The translations under genes were made by a program, and so were the position numbers. This document shows, piece after piece, positions 21,910-29,270 of a stretch of DNA of 40,234 bases (positions are counted from its first letter, which is position 1; the number at the start of each line of letters is the position of its first letter). This stretch comes from Candidatus Zixiibacteriota bacterium (GTDB lineage Bacteria > Zixibacteria > MSB-5A5 > GN15 > FEB-12): contig JAWXAN010000014.1 in the NCBI GenBank assembly GCA_034439475.1, positions 1 through 40,234 on the forward strand. The letters are read 5' to 3'. The notes under the pieces were generated by a model that was given only the letters and a program-made list of their open reading frames with translations, was not told where the DNA came from and did not search any database.

Positions 21910-23726
21910 CAGAGACTATCCCTCAGTGAGAGCTGGAGCGTATCGACGATTCCAAGTTTTTTATACATATATTTCTGAATGATTTTCGCTGCCGCAGGCG
22001 CAGCAATCTCAGAACCATGACCGGCGTTCTCTACAATAGCGCACACGACGATTTCCGGAGCCTCAAGCGGCGCGACACCAACAAAAAGCGAGTGTTCATT
22101 GCCATGCGGGTTTTGCGCTGTGCCGGTTTTACCGCCGATACTGTAGTATTTATTCTTGAGCCCTCTTGCAGTACCCCCCGAGCCTTCGACGACGAGACGA
22201 ATTGACTCTTTAAGCAGTCCAAGTGTCGTTGGCGTAAAGGGTAGTTTGAATGAAATCTCCGGTTTAACCGTCTCGGTCTTCCCTGTGGTGGGGTCTGTTA
22301 TTTGTTTGACCACATGCGGGCGATATACGGTCCCGTTGTTTGCCACTCCACAAAAGAACTGCGTGAGTTGAAAGGGCGTCACCAAAATTTCGCCTTGGCC
22401 GATTGAAGTGTTGAGAACTAGTGTGCGTGTCCACTTTTTCTCGCCATACCGTTTATTGTAATAGTCAATCGTAGGGACGTTTCCCGAGGCCTCCCCCGGA
22501 AGGTCGACTCCGGTGGGGACACCAAATCCGCACTTCTGAAAGTATTCGGCAAGTATCTGCGGACCAATTTTCATTCCGAGTTGATACATGTAGACATCGC
22601 ATGAATGCTCAATGGCATTTGCCGGCAGGAGCACACCGTGCCCACGTTCCTCCCAACAACGGAAATAGCGATTGCCAAATTGCATTCCTCCAGAGCAGCC
22701 GCGAAAAGTTGTGGATGGTGTAATAAAACCAGCGTCAATTCCGGCTCCGACAGTAATCAACTTAGTCGTAGAGCCCGGGGGATACAGCCCGGTCATGGGT
22801 CTGTTTAAAAGCGGATGGCTCGAATCGGCTTGCATGGATCGCCAGAGCGAATCGGGAACAACCGACGAAAAGATATTGGCATCGTAACTCGGATATGAAG
22901 CGAGCGCGAGAACCTCACCTGAACGCGGGTCAATTGCGACAATGGCGCCGCAGCAGAACTGGGTAAGTACCTCCACACAAGCGCGCTGGAGATCGAGATC
23001 AATAGAAAGGGTCAAATCCGCCCCTGGTCTGGAATTGACTTTTTCTCGTCCGGAGTATGTTCCAAGTAGCTGACCGGAAGCTTTGATTTCTATAAAGGCC
23101 GTACCTTCATTTCCCCTCAGAGCCTGATCATACTCCCGCTCTATACCTCGCTTGCCAATCATAGTGCCCATTCGATAGAGATCCGGGTCGACCTTTTTCA
23201 ACTCTTCCTCAGAGACCTCATCGACATAGCCCGCAAACGATTCAACACTCGCGCCGGGGATATACTGCCGCACCCTGTCCATCTGATAACTGACCCCTGG
23301 AAATTTTCCGCTTTGCTCTTCGAGAACGGCCACTGCCTCGAATGCAAGATCGCGTTTAACGGGTGCTGGCTGGTAATAGCTGACTGTGTTGCGACGTATC
23401 CGCGCCCGGACTTTCGAAGTGTCTGAGTTAATTAACTTGGCCAAATTCGGAACTGTTTGCCCCTTCTCCTCTTCAGCCGGAATAACCGAAAGCGTATAGG
23501 AGGGCCGATTACCGGCCATGACTCTCCCTTCACGATCAATAATCAATCCCCGCTGGGGGATAATCGGAACGACGCGAATCCGATTGTTTTCTGATTTTTC
23601 TGCGAGTTCGTCATGATCAATGACTTGAAGTTTTATAAGGCCGATTGTCAGCAGGAGAAAGATCGCTCCGATAACGACAAGGCCGAACTGTTCACGAACT
23701 GCGAGGGAGACTTTGCTCGATTCCAT
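21909..23726 (-). CDS. mrdA: Penicillin-binding protein 2
   Basis: PBP2 is the class B transpeptidase that crosslinks glycan strands made by RodA. The 605 residues comprise a short cytoplasmic part, one membrane anchor (LVVIGAIFLLLTIGLIKLQV), a pedestal/dimerisation domain (IIPQRGLIIDREGRVMAGNR, YQMDRVRQYIPG, GKRGIEREYDQALRG) and the transpeptidase domain. Catalytic motifs are STTK (nucleophile Ser within YPPGSTTKLIT), SCD (as in other PBP2 enzymes) and KTGTAQ. It follows mreD by 12 bases and overlaps rodA. Confidence 0.96.
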   Translation of the reverse strand: MESSKVSLAVREQFGLVVIGAIFLLLTIGLIKLQVIDHDELAEKSENNRIRVVPIIPQRGLIIDREGRVMAGNRPSYTLSVIPAEEEKGQTVPNLAKLINSDTSKVRARIRRNTVSYYQPAPVKRDLAFEAVAVLEEQSGKFPGVSYQMDRVRQYIPGASVESFAGYVDEVSEEELKKVDPDLYRMGTMIGKRGIEREYDQALRGNEGTAFIEIKASGQLLGTYSGREKVNSRPGADLTLSIDLDLQRACVEVLTQFCCGAIVAIDPRSGEVLALASYPSYDANIFSSVVPDSLWRSMQADSSHPLLNRPMTGLYPPGSTTKLITVGAGIDAGFITPSTTFRGCSGGMQFGNRYFRCWEERGHGVLLPANAIEHSCDVYMYQLGMKIGPQILAEYFQKCGFGVPTGVDLPGEASGNVPTIDYYNKRYGEKKWTRTLVLNTSIGQGEILVTPFQLTQFFCGVANNGTVYRPHVVKQITDPTTGKTETVKPEISFKLPFTPTTLGLLKESIRLVVEGSGGTARGLKNKYYSIGGKTGTAQNPHGNEHSLFVGVAPLEAPEIVVCAIVENAGHGSEIAAPAAAKIIQKYMYKKLGIVDTLQLSLRDSL

Positions 23727-23738
23727 ATTATGCTTGTA

Positions 23739-24224
23739 CTAAAAAAGCTGTTGAATCTTTCTTCGAGTTATCAATCCATCGCGAATAAAGAAGAAAAAGA
23801 TGCTGATTACAGTAGTATACAACGCCCCGCCGAGAACAAAAGGGAGAAAAAGAGCGAATTGCCTGAGGGATGGATCAATGATCCAACTGAGAAAATTATG
23901 TATAACGATTCCAATGAAAACCAGGAGCACTTTGGCAAGCAACGAATCAAGGTTAAGTTTTTCACGGACATGAAAGGCAACCAAACCAAGTCCTGCCGGC
24001 GACGCCGCCTGCCAGCCGATCTGACCCGGCTCCCCCGATGCAAGGACTATACCTGCAAAAAAGCCGAACCACGTCGCGGTCAATTCGGGCTTATAGAGTG
24101 CAACAAAAAGAACTGTCAGCCCGGCGATGTTCATTGTAATTCCATGAATAGCTGTGGGATTGTACAGAACGACTTGGTAAAAAGCGATCAAGAGCAGATA
24201 GAGAATGAATGGAACGATTCTCAT
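23739..24224 (-). CDS. mreD: Rod-shape protein MreD
   Basis: MreD is an integral membrane part of the elongasome linking MreC to the lipid-II-using enzymes. The 161 residues form five or six hydrophobic segments. Sequence conservation in this family is low; the call rests on the segment pattern, length (usual about 160), features such as YKPELTATWFGFFAGIVLAS, and position directly between mreC and mrdA. The ATG overlaps the mreC stop by one base. Confidence 0.88.
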   Translation of the reverse strand: MRIVPFILYLLLIAFYQVVLYNPTAIHGITMNIAGLTVLFVALYKPELTATWFGFFAGIVLASGEPGQIGWQAASPAGLGLVAFHVREKLNLDSLLAKVLLVFIGIVIHNFLSWIIDPSLRQFALFLPFVLGGALYTTVISIFFFFIRDGLITRRKIQQLF

Positions 24225-25012
24225 TACAATTGCGGCCTCAGGACAAAGAGTTCCTCGAGCCGGTTGAAATTAACCGCTGGCTTCAAGACAATTCGCGCAA
24301 ACATTTCATTTTCGGGGCGGTCGATATTCAGAACCCGGCCCACAGCCAACCCGGGCGGGAAAATACCGCCAAGACCCGATGAGATAATCAAATCCCCTTC
24401 GGAGAGTGGAGACTGAACTGAATAATTGTCCAACATCAAATTATCCGAACGATCGTATTTCACAATACCCATTTCTCTTGTATCGGCAACCCGCACGGCG
24501 ACCCGATTGACGGGATCAGTCAACAGCTGAACCGTCGCCACATCGGGGCCGACTGAACTTATTCTGCCGACAAGCCCTTCTTCGTTGATGACCGGCAAGT
24601 CGATCGCCACACCGTCTTTTGTACCACGGTTTATAACGGCTGAATTCGGGAGCCGGCCACCTGTTGTCGAGATGACTTTCGCCGGCAAAATTCGGTATCC
24701 CGAAGGGGCTTCAAAACCGAGGATGCGTTTGAGCCTGTCATTCTCGCGATTGGACTCCTCCATCATGGATAACCTGATCGAGGCCTCCACAAGCGATTGT
24801 CGGAGACTGCTATTGTCTTTAGCCACCTCATGCAGTTCCAGGACGGCAACTTTAACTTTGAAGAACGGGAAGTACAATATGCTCATCGGAACTTTAGTAA
24901 CCGTTGCATTCACTCCGCCCAGATTGAGAATGAGCGTCGTGCACAATGCCGCTATAGTAATAAAGTGTAAATTACGCAGGTAGCGCGAGAAGAGATTTGA
25001 AACCCAATTCAT
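24224..25012 (-). CDS. mreC: Rod-shape-determining protein MreC
   Basis: MreC is a periplasmic scaffold anchored by one N-terminal span that couples PBP2 to the MreB filament. The 262 residues contain a span around 15-35, a helical coiled-coil stretch at about 65-100 (ASIRLSMMEESNRENDRLKR), then the two beta-barrel MreC domain with AKVISTTGG, NRGTKDGVAIDLPVINEEGL, VGRISSVGPDVATVQLLTDP and SGLGGIFPPGLAVGRV. First gene of the mreC-mreD-mrdA-rodA run; no mreB lies upstream, which is instead EIIA and accA. Confidence 0.95.
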   Translation of the reverse strand: MNWVSNLFSRYLRNLHFITIAALCTTLILNLGGVNATVTKVPMSILYFPFFKVKVAVLELHEVAKDNSSLRQSLVEASIRLSMMEESNRENDRLKRILGFEAPSGYRILPAKVISTTGGRLPNSAVINRGTKDGVAIDLPVINEEGLVGRISSVGPDVATVQLLTDPVNRVAVRVADTREMGIVKYDRSDNLMLDNYSVQSPLSEGDLIISSGLGGIFPPGLAVGRVLNIDRPENEMFARIVLKPAVNFNRLEELFVLRPQL

Positions 25013-25044
25013 TATATCAGTATCGGATCATATCCGATTTGACT

Positions 25045-25497
25045 TCAGTCAATATTGTCCATTAAGGCGAGGACATCACCGGGCGAAGTGACTTTCATGA
25101 GTTTGGCTCTGTTCTCCTCCGATTTCATCAAATACGACAACCGCGCCATGACATTCAAATGCGCGCCAATTGCATCTTCCGGAGCGCCGATGAGAAAGAT
25201 TAGATGTACTGGTTTATGATCCATTGCGTCAAAATCTATCCCCTTCTGGCTTCGCCCAAAAGCAATCACGATCCCTTTCGCCGCGCCGGTTTTTGCATGG
25301 GGAAAAGCCACCCCATAGCCGACACCAGTCGTCACCAATTCCTCGCGCTCTTTGACATCAGTCAGCAATTCGTTGCGGTCTTTAATCATCGAAGATCCGG
25401 CGGCCAAATCGACCATCTCCTCGATTGCCTCTTTCTTATTCTTGGCGTTTAGCGAAAATGAGACCAAGCTCTCATCACAGAATTTTGACAGTTTCAT
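25045..25497 (-). CDS. PTS EIIA domain protein (PtsN/fructose type)
   Basis: A 150-residue stand-alone EIIA of the mannitol/fructose/Ntr type. The phosphorylatable His67 sits in GVAFPHAKT, and the typical LIFLIGAPED.. HLNVMARLSYLMKSEENRAKL block follows. Alone, without an EIIB/EIIC neighbour, it is more likely regulatory (PtsN-like) than a sugar transporter part. No HPr or EI gene is in the window. It lies 32 bases before mreC on the same strand, so may be co-transcribed with the elongation genes. Confidence 0.88.
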   Translation of the reverse strand: MKLSKFCDESLVSFSLNAKNKKEAIEEMVDLAAGSSMIKDRNELLTDVKEREELVTTGVGYGVAFPHAKTGAAKGIVIAFGRSQKGIDFDAMDHKPVHLIFLIGAPEDAIGAHLNVMARLSYLMKSEENRAKLMKVTSPGDVLALMDNID

Positions 25498-25585
25498 TTA
25501 CCTAACCTATTCATAAGTTTCGACATATTCGATAAACCTAATCCAGCAGACTGAGGTTTCCAAAGAATACTTATCATTATCTTCT

Positions 25586-26548
25586 TCAGGAGACGCTGAA
25601 CTCGCCCATTTTCCGGTATTTCTGCATCCGCTCTGACAACAATATATCGAGCGGCATTCCTTTAAGTTCATTCAGGCATTTAATAATATCAGCTTTAAGA
25701 AGTCGCGCGGCCTCGACTGGGTCATTATGCGCTCCGCTTGTTGGCTCCGGCACGACACGGTCTACGATTCCAAGCTTGACCAAGTCCTCCGATGTCGGTT
25801 TGAGCGCCTCGGCGGCCTCCGACGCACGCGTGGCGTCTTTCCAAAGAATGGCCGCGCATCCTTCGGGCGAGATAACCGAATACCAGGCATATTCCATCAC
25901 AAGTACCCGATCTCCTATCCCAATTCCAAGCGCCCCGCCGGACGCCCCTTCGCCGATTATGACGACAACGATCGGAGTCTTCAGTTCAAACATTATCTGA
26001 ATGTTTTTTGCTATAGCTTCAGCCTGTCCCCGCTCTTCTGCGGCAATACCGGGGAAAGCCCCCGGCGTATCGATGAGCACGACAATTGGCAGGGCAAATT
26101 TCTCGGCAAGGTAGAAAAGACGTCTGGCCTTGCGATACCCCTCGGGATGTGCCATACCGAAATTGCGGTAGAGCTTCTGCTTTGTGTCACGTCCTTTTTG
26201 CTGCCCGATTATCATCACCGGCTCGCCATCAATTCGAGCAAATCCGCCGACCATAGCTTTGTCATCCCCATAGGAACGGTCGCCGTGAATCTCGACAAAT
26301 TCAGTCGTGATCTGTTCGATGTAATCTAATGTATATGGACGCTTGGGATGCCGGGCTATCTGGACTCTCTGCCAACGGCTGAGGTTGGTGTAAATCTCGA
26401 CACGGAGACGGTCGAGCTTCTTTTCAAGCGAGGCAATTTCGCCTCCGAGTTCAATACTCTCGCCCGCTGAGAAATCTCGCATATCCGAGATTTTTTTCTG
26501 AAGCTCCGCTATCGGTCGCTCAAAATCAAGATACGGTCCCTCGCTCAT
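25586..26548 (-). CDS. accA: Acetyl-CoA carboxylase carboxyltransferase subunit alpha
   Basis: AccA with AccD transfers carboxyl from biotin to acetyl-CoA, the first committed step of fatty acid synthesis. The 320-residue length is normal. A helical N-terminus (FERPIAELQKKISDM.. SLEKKLDRLRVEIY) leads into the crotonase-like core with RPYTLDYIEQI, FVEIHGDRSYGDDKAMVGG, FALPIVVLIDTPGAFPGIAA, GEGASGGALGIGIGD and YSVISPEGCAAILWKD. AccD is not adjacent. The gene stands between the wecA-type gene and the PTS EIIA gene, 33 and 88 bases away. Confidence 0.96.
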   Translation of the reverse strand: MSEGPYLDFERPIAELQKKISDMRDFSAGESIELGGEIASLEKKLDRLRVEIYTNLSRWQRVQIARHPKRPYTLDYIEQITTEFVEIHGDRSYGDDKAMVGGFARIDGEPVMIIGQQKGRDTKQKLYRNFGMAHPEGYRKARRLFYLAEKFALPIVVLIDTPGAFPGIAAEERGQAEAIAKNIQIMFELKTPIVVVIIGEGASGGALGIGIGDRVLVMEYAWYSVISPEGCAAILWKDATRASEAAEALKPTSEDLVKLGIVDRVVPEPTSGAHNDPVEAARLLKADIIKCLNELKGMPLDILLSERMQKYRKMGEFSVS

Positions 26549-26581
26549 AGTATTGACTCAAAAGCAGAAATGTGTCCTGCC

Positions 26582-27658
26582 TTATCCCTTTCTTACTTTT
26601 TGCCGCCCAACAGGTTTAGTTCTGTCGCGGCTGTTCATAAAGATAAAAAATAGGGACAGAATAACAACCATAAAAAGCAGGAGCAGGCTGAAGACCCAGA
26701 TGCGGTCAAAGAAGTACATGGCGAGGGTAAAAAGGCTGAAAATAAAGGACATTAAATAAAAGATGGCCACAATGCGTCGCGGCCCCAATCCTGCCAGCGC
26801 AAGATAGTGAAAAATATGCCGCCTATCGGCCTGCATCGGGTTTTTGCCGCTTGCCAGACGACGAATTATCGATGAGACCGTTTCCAACAGCGGTACACCC
26901 AAGGCCAGCAATGGCATATAGAGGGCGGCGGCGGTATATGACTTGAGCGGCACCAAGAGAGAAATAACCGCGAAATAGTAGCCAATTTGCATCGACCCCG
27001 AGTCCCCCAGAAATATGCGCGCCGGATAGCGGTTATAGCGCAAGAAAACTATTAAGTAGCCTGAAAGGGCGGCGGCAATTGTCACAGTCGAGCCGACTTG
27101 GTAGAGGACGCCAATAATTATCATTGTTACAGCCCCGATAAGGGACACACCGGCCGCGAGTCCGTCAAGTCCATCAAGTAGATTCACCGCATTAGTCAGC
27201 GCCACAACCCAGATAATCGTAATCATTGGAGCAAAGAGGCCGCTGTGCACACTCCCCACAAATGGAATGGACACAGGGTCAATCGAGAATCCCCCAAAAA
27301 TCAAAATACCCGCAACAAGCGTCTGCGCAACCAACTTAACCCATGCCGGCAGAGGTCTGAAGTCATCGATAAGCCCGACCAAAAAAATGACAACCGAACC
27401 CAGGAGAATTGACCAGAGTGAGCCTGATGGAATGTTGACCATATCAGGATATAAAAAACTCGCCGCCAACACACTAATCCAAAGCGCTACAAATAGTCCG
27501 ACGCCACCGAGAATAGGTGTCGGCAACTGGTGTCTTTTGTGCCGACCAGGAATATCGAGCAGTTTCCAGCGATGTCCCAATCTGATAAGGAGAGGTATAA
27601 GTACAAATCCCAACAGGCATCCAACGAGAAAGGTTATTAGCGGAAGTTCAAATGTCAT
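26582..27658 (-). CDS. Undecaprenyl-phosphate GlcNAc-1-phosphate transferase (WecA/TagO family)
   Basis: A 358-residue membrane enzyme of the MraY/WecA family, which starts lipid-linked glycan synthesis by placing a sugar-1-phosphate on undecaprenyl phosphate. Visible marks: RWKLLDIPGRHKRHQLPTPI with GGVGLFVAL, LIDDFRPLPAWVKL (Asp-Asp motif), the catalytic NAVNLLDGLDGLAAGVS, FLGDSGSMQIGYYFAV and the C-terminal cytoplasmic loop ADRRHIFHYLALAGLGPRR with the HxxH-like sugar-specific segment. The overall form fits WecA/TagO rather than MraY, so the product is probably an O-antigen-like or teichoic-like glycan, not peptidoglycan. About ten spans. It is followed by GT2 genes in the same direction. 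Confidence 0.9.
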   Translation of the reverse strand: MTFELPLITFLVGCLLGFVLIPLLIRLGHRWKLLDIPGRHKRHQLPTPILGGVGLFVALWISVLAASFLYPDMVNIPSGSLWSILLGSVVIFLVGLIDDFRPLPAWVKLVAQTLVAGILIFGGFSIDPVSIPFVGSVHSGLFAPMITIIWVVALTNAVNLLDGLDGLAAGVSLIGAVTMIIIGVLYQVGSTVTIAAALSGYLIVFLRYNRYPARIFLGDSGSMQIGYYFAVISLLVPLKSYTAAALYMPLLALGVPLLETVSSIIRRLASGKNPMQADRRHIFHYLALAGLGPRRIVAIFYLMSFIFSLFTLAMYFFDRIWVFSLLLLFMVVILSLFFIFMNSRDRTKPVGRQKVRKG

Positions 27659-27665
27659 TGACGAC

Positions 27666-28535
27666 TCAACGGCCCCGTTTATCCGCGGCGAGCGCTGTCA
27701 CACACAGATTTCCAATTAGCATAAACGGCAGAACAAGGAGTGAAAACCCGTTTGGAGCATGTTTGAGAAAGTACTGCCAGAACGAATAATGATGATGAAA
27801 CTTCCTGACTAAGGTGGAAGTCGTGCTTCCGCTTCCCCAATGATGTACCGCTCCGGCATCGGGCACAAAATAATTCTCATTTCCATGCAGATGGACGCGG
27901 TAAGACAAATCGGTGTCTTCCATGTAGAGAAAAAAGCGGCTGTCGAATCCATTCATTTTTGTAAAGAGCTCTTTGGTGATAAGCAAAACCGTTCCGGCGA
28001 CAGCCGTAACGGCGGTCGTCGCGTCATAGTCGGGAAGCGTGTAGGATGCAAACGCATTTTTCCTTTGCTTGCGAAAAAGCGCGGAGAGAAACGAGCCGCG
28101 TGAAAAAAGGAGATTCGAAATTTGTGGAAAATTACGGCAGTTTGCCTGAAACGTATCATCGGGAAATCTCAGACGCGGCACAACAAGACCGACTTTGCTT
28201 TCCTGGGCATAGACCTCCAGCATCTTTGTTATCGCACTCCCTTCGAGAGTGACATCGGGATTGAGAAAAAGCAGGTATTCTCCTTCAGCCAATTCGGCGC
28301 CTTGATTACAGGCCGATGCAAATCCTCTGTTTTTTTCGTTTTCGACTATAAGATATTCATCTGAACGATTCTTGACAGCCGCAACACTTGCGTCATGTGA
28401 ATTGTTATCGACAATTATAATTTGGGAAGGAATCGAAAGGAGCGCTCTGTCCAACGCATTGAGGCAGTCAACAAGCAGAGGGAGTGAATTGTGCGTGACA
28501 ATGATAACAGAAAGTGTAACCTGGTTCCCATCCAA
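27666..28535 (-). CDS. GT2 glycosyltransferase, rhamnosyltransferase-like
   Basis: A 289-residue GT-A-fold transferase similar to the WbbL/rhamnosyltransferase group. VTLSVIIVTHNSLPLLVDCL begins the nucleotide fold, ENKNRGFASACNQGAELAEG follows, and the metal site NPDVTLEGSA (DxD position) is present, then GLVVPRLRFPDDTFQANCRN and FFLYMEDTDLSYRVH with a conserved ED acid/base candidate, ending HHWGSGS. A C-terminal hydrophobic stretch near SLLVLPFMLIGNLCVTALA could associate with the membrane. Start is TTG at 28535 by frame, with no strong ribosome site. It lies 6 bases after the next GT2 gene. Confidence 0.82.
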   Translation of the reverse strand: MDGNQVTLSVIIVTHNSLPLLVDCLNALDRALLSIPSQIIIVDNNSHDASVAAVKNRSDEYLIVENEKNRGFASACNQGAELAEGEYLLFLNPDVTLEGSAITKMLEVYAQESKVGLVVPRLRFPDDTFQANCRNFPQISNLLFSRGSFLSALFRKQRKNAFASYTLPDYDATTAVTAVAGTVLLITKELFTKMNGFDSRFFLYMEDTDLSYRVHLHGNENYFVPDAGAVHHWGSGSTTSTLVRKFHHHYSFWQYFLKHAPNGFSLLVLPFMLIGNLCVTALAADKRGR

Positions 28536-28541
28536 TCAGTA

Positions 28542-29270
28542 TCAACTCAGCTTTCCAAACATCGACTTGAGCCTTAGCATCCAGACCATCCAGATCGCTT
28601 CACGCATTATCTTTTTTGACATCTTTGATGAACCGGCCACTCGGTCGACAAAAACAATTGGAATCTCTTTTAGAGTGAAGCCTTTTTTCCACGCCCGCAT
28701 GGACATCTCAATTTGGAACATATACCCCGATGCATGAACCTTATCCAGTTCAATCGTTTCAAGCACCTGTCGGCGGAAACATTTGAACCCGCCGGTCGCG
28801 TCGCGAAGCGGAAGCCCGGTGATTACCCGGGTGTACATATTTGCAAAATATGACAAGAGCAATCTCGACATCGGCCAGTTGATAACATTCACTCCGGAAA
28901 TATAGCGAGAACCTAAAACGACATCGTAGTTCTGTATCTCCCGCAAAAAATCGCGGATATACTCCGGACCATGCGAGAAATCGGCATCCATCTCAAAGAT
29001 ATAATCAAATTTGCGCTCCATAGCCCATTTGAAGCCAGCGATGTATGCCCGGCCAAGTCCTTCTTTTTTTGTGCGGTGAAGCACATTGACCGTACTCATC
29101 TGCGAGGCGAGTTTGTCGGCGATCTGGCCGGTTCCATCGGGCGAGTTATCGTCGACAATAAGAACATGAATTCGTGGATCCATCGGCAGGACGGCATGGA
29201 CAATCTTTTCAATATTGTCTTTTTCGTTATAAGTCGGAAAAATAATGAGAGCACGGTGAGTGTGGATCAT
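28542..29270 (-). CDS. Polyprenyl-phosphate sugar synthase (DPM1-type GT2)
   Basis: A 242-residue GT2 enzyme of the dolichyl-phosphate-mannose-synthase type, which moves mannose or glucose from GDP/UDP-sugar to a polyprenyl phosphate. Marks are ALIIFPTYNEKDNIEKIVHA, VLIVDDNSPDGTGQIADKLA, EMDADFSHGPEYIRDFL, SRYISGVNV and RDATGGFKCFRRQVLETI, and the C-terminal KEIPIVFVDRVAGSSKMSKK. No fused membrane domain is present, so a separate membrane partner is expected. ATG 29270 overlaps the stop of the YfhO gene (ATGA), which chooses this start over the open frame to 29321. Confidence 0.9.
   Translation of the reverse strand: MIHTHRALIIFPTYNEKDNIEKIVHAVLPMDPRIHVLIVDDNSPDGTGQIADKLASQMSTVNVLHRTKKEGLGRAYIAGFKWAMERKFDYIFEMDADFSHGPEYIRDFLREIQNYDVVLGSRYISGVNVINWPMSRLLLSYFANMYTRVITGLPLRDATGGFKCFRRQVLETIELDKVHASGYMFQIEMSMRAWKKGFTLKEIPIVFVDRVAGSSKMSKKIMREAIWMVWMLRLKSMFGKLS

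Noticed and set aside
24224-25012. MreC as a truncated protein because of its modest length
   Set aside because: 262 residues with span, coiled coil and both beta-barrel parts is within the normal range.
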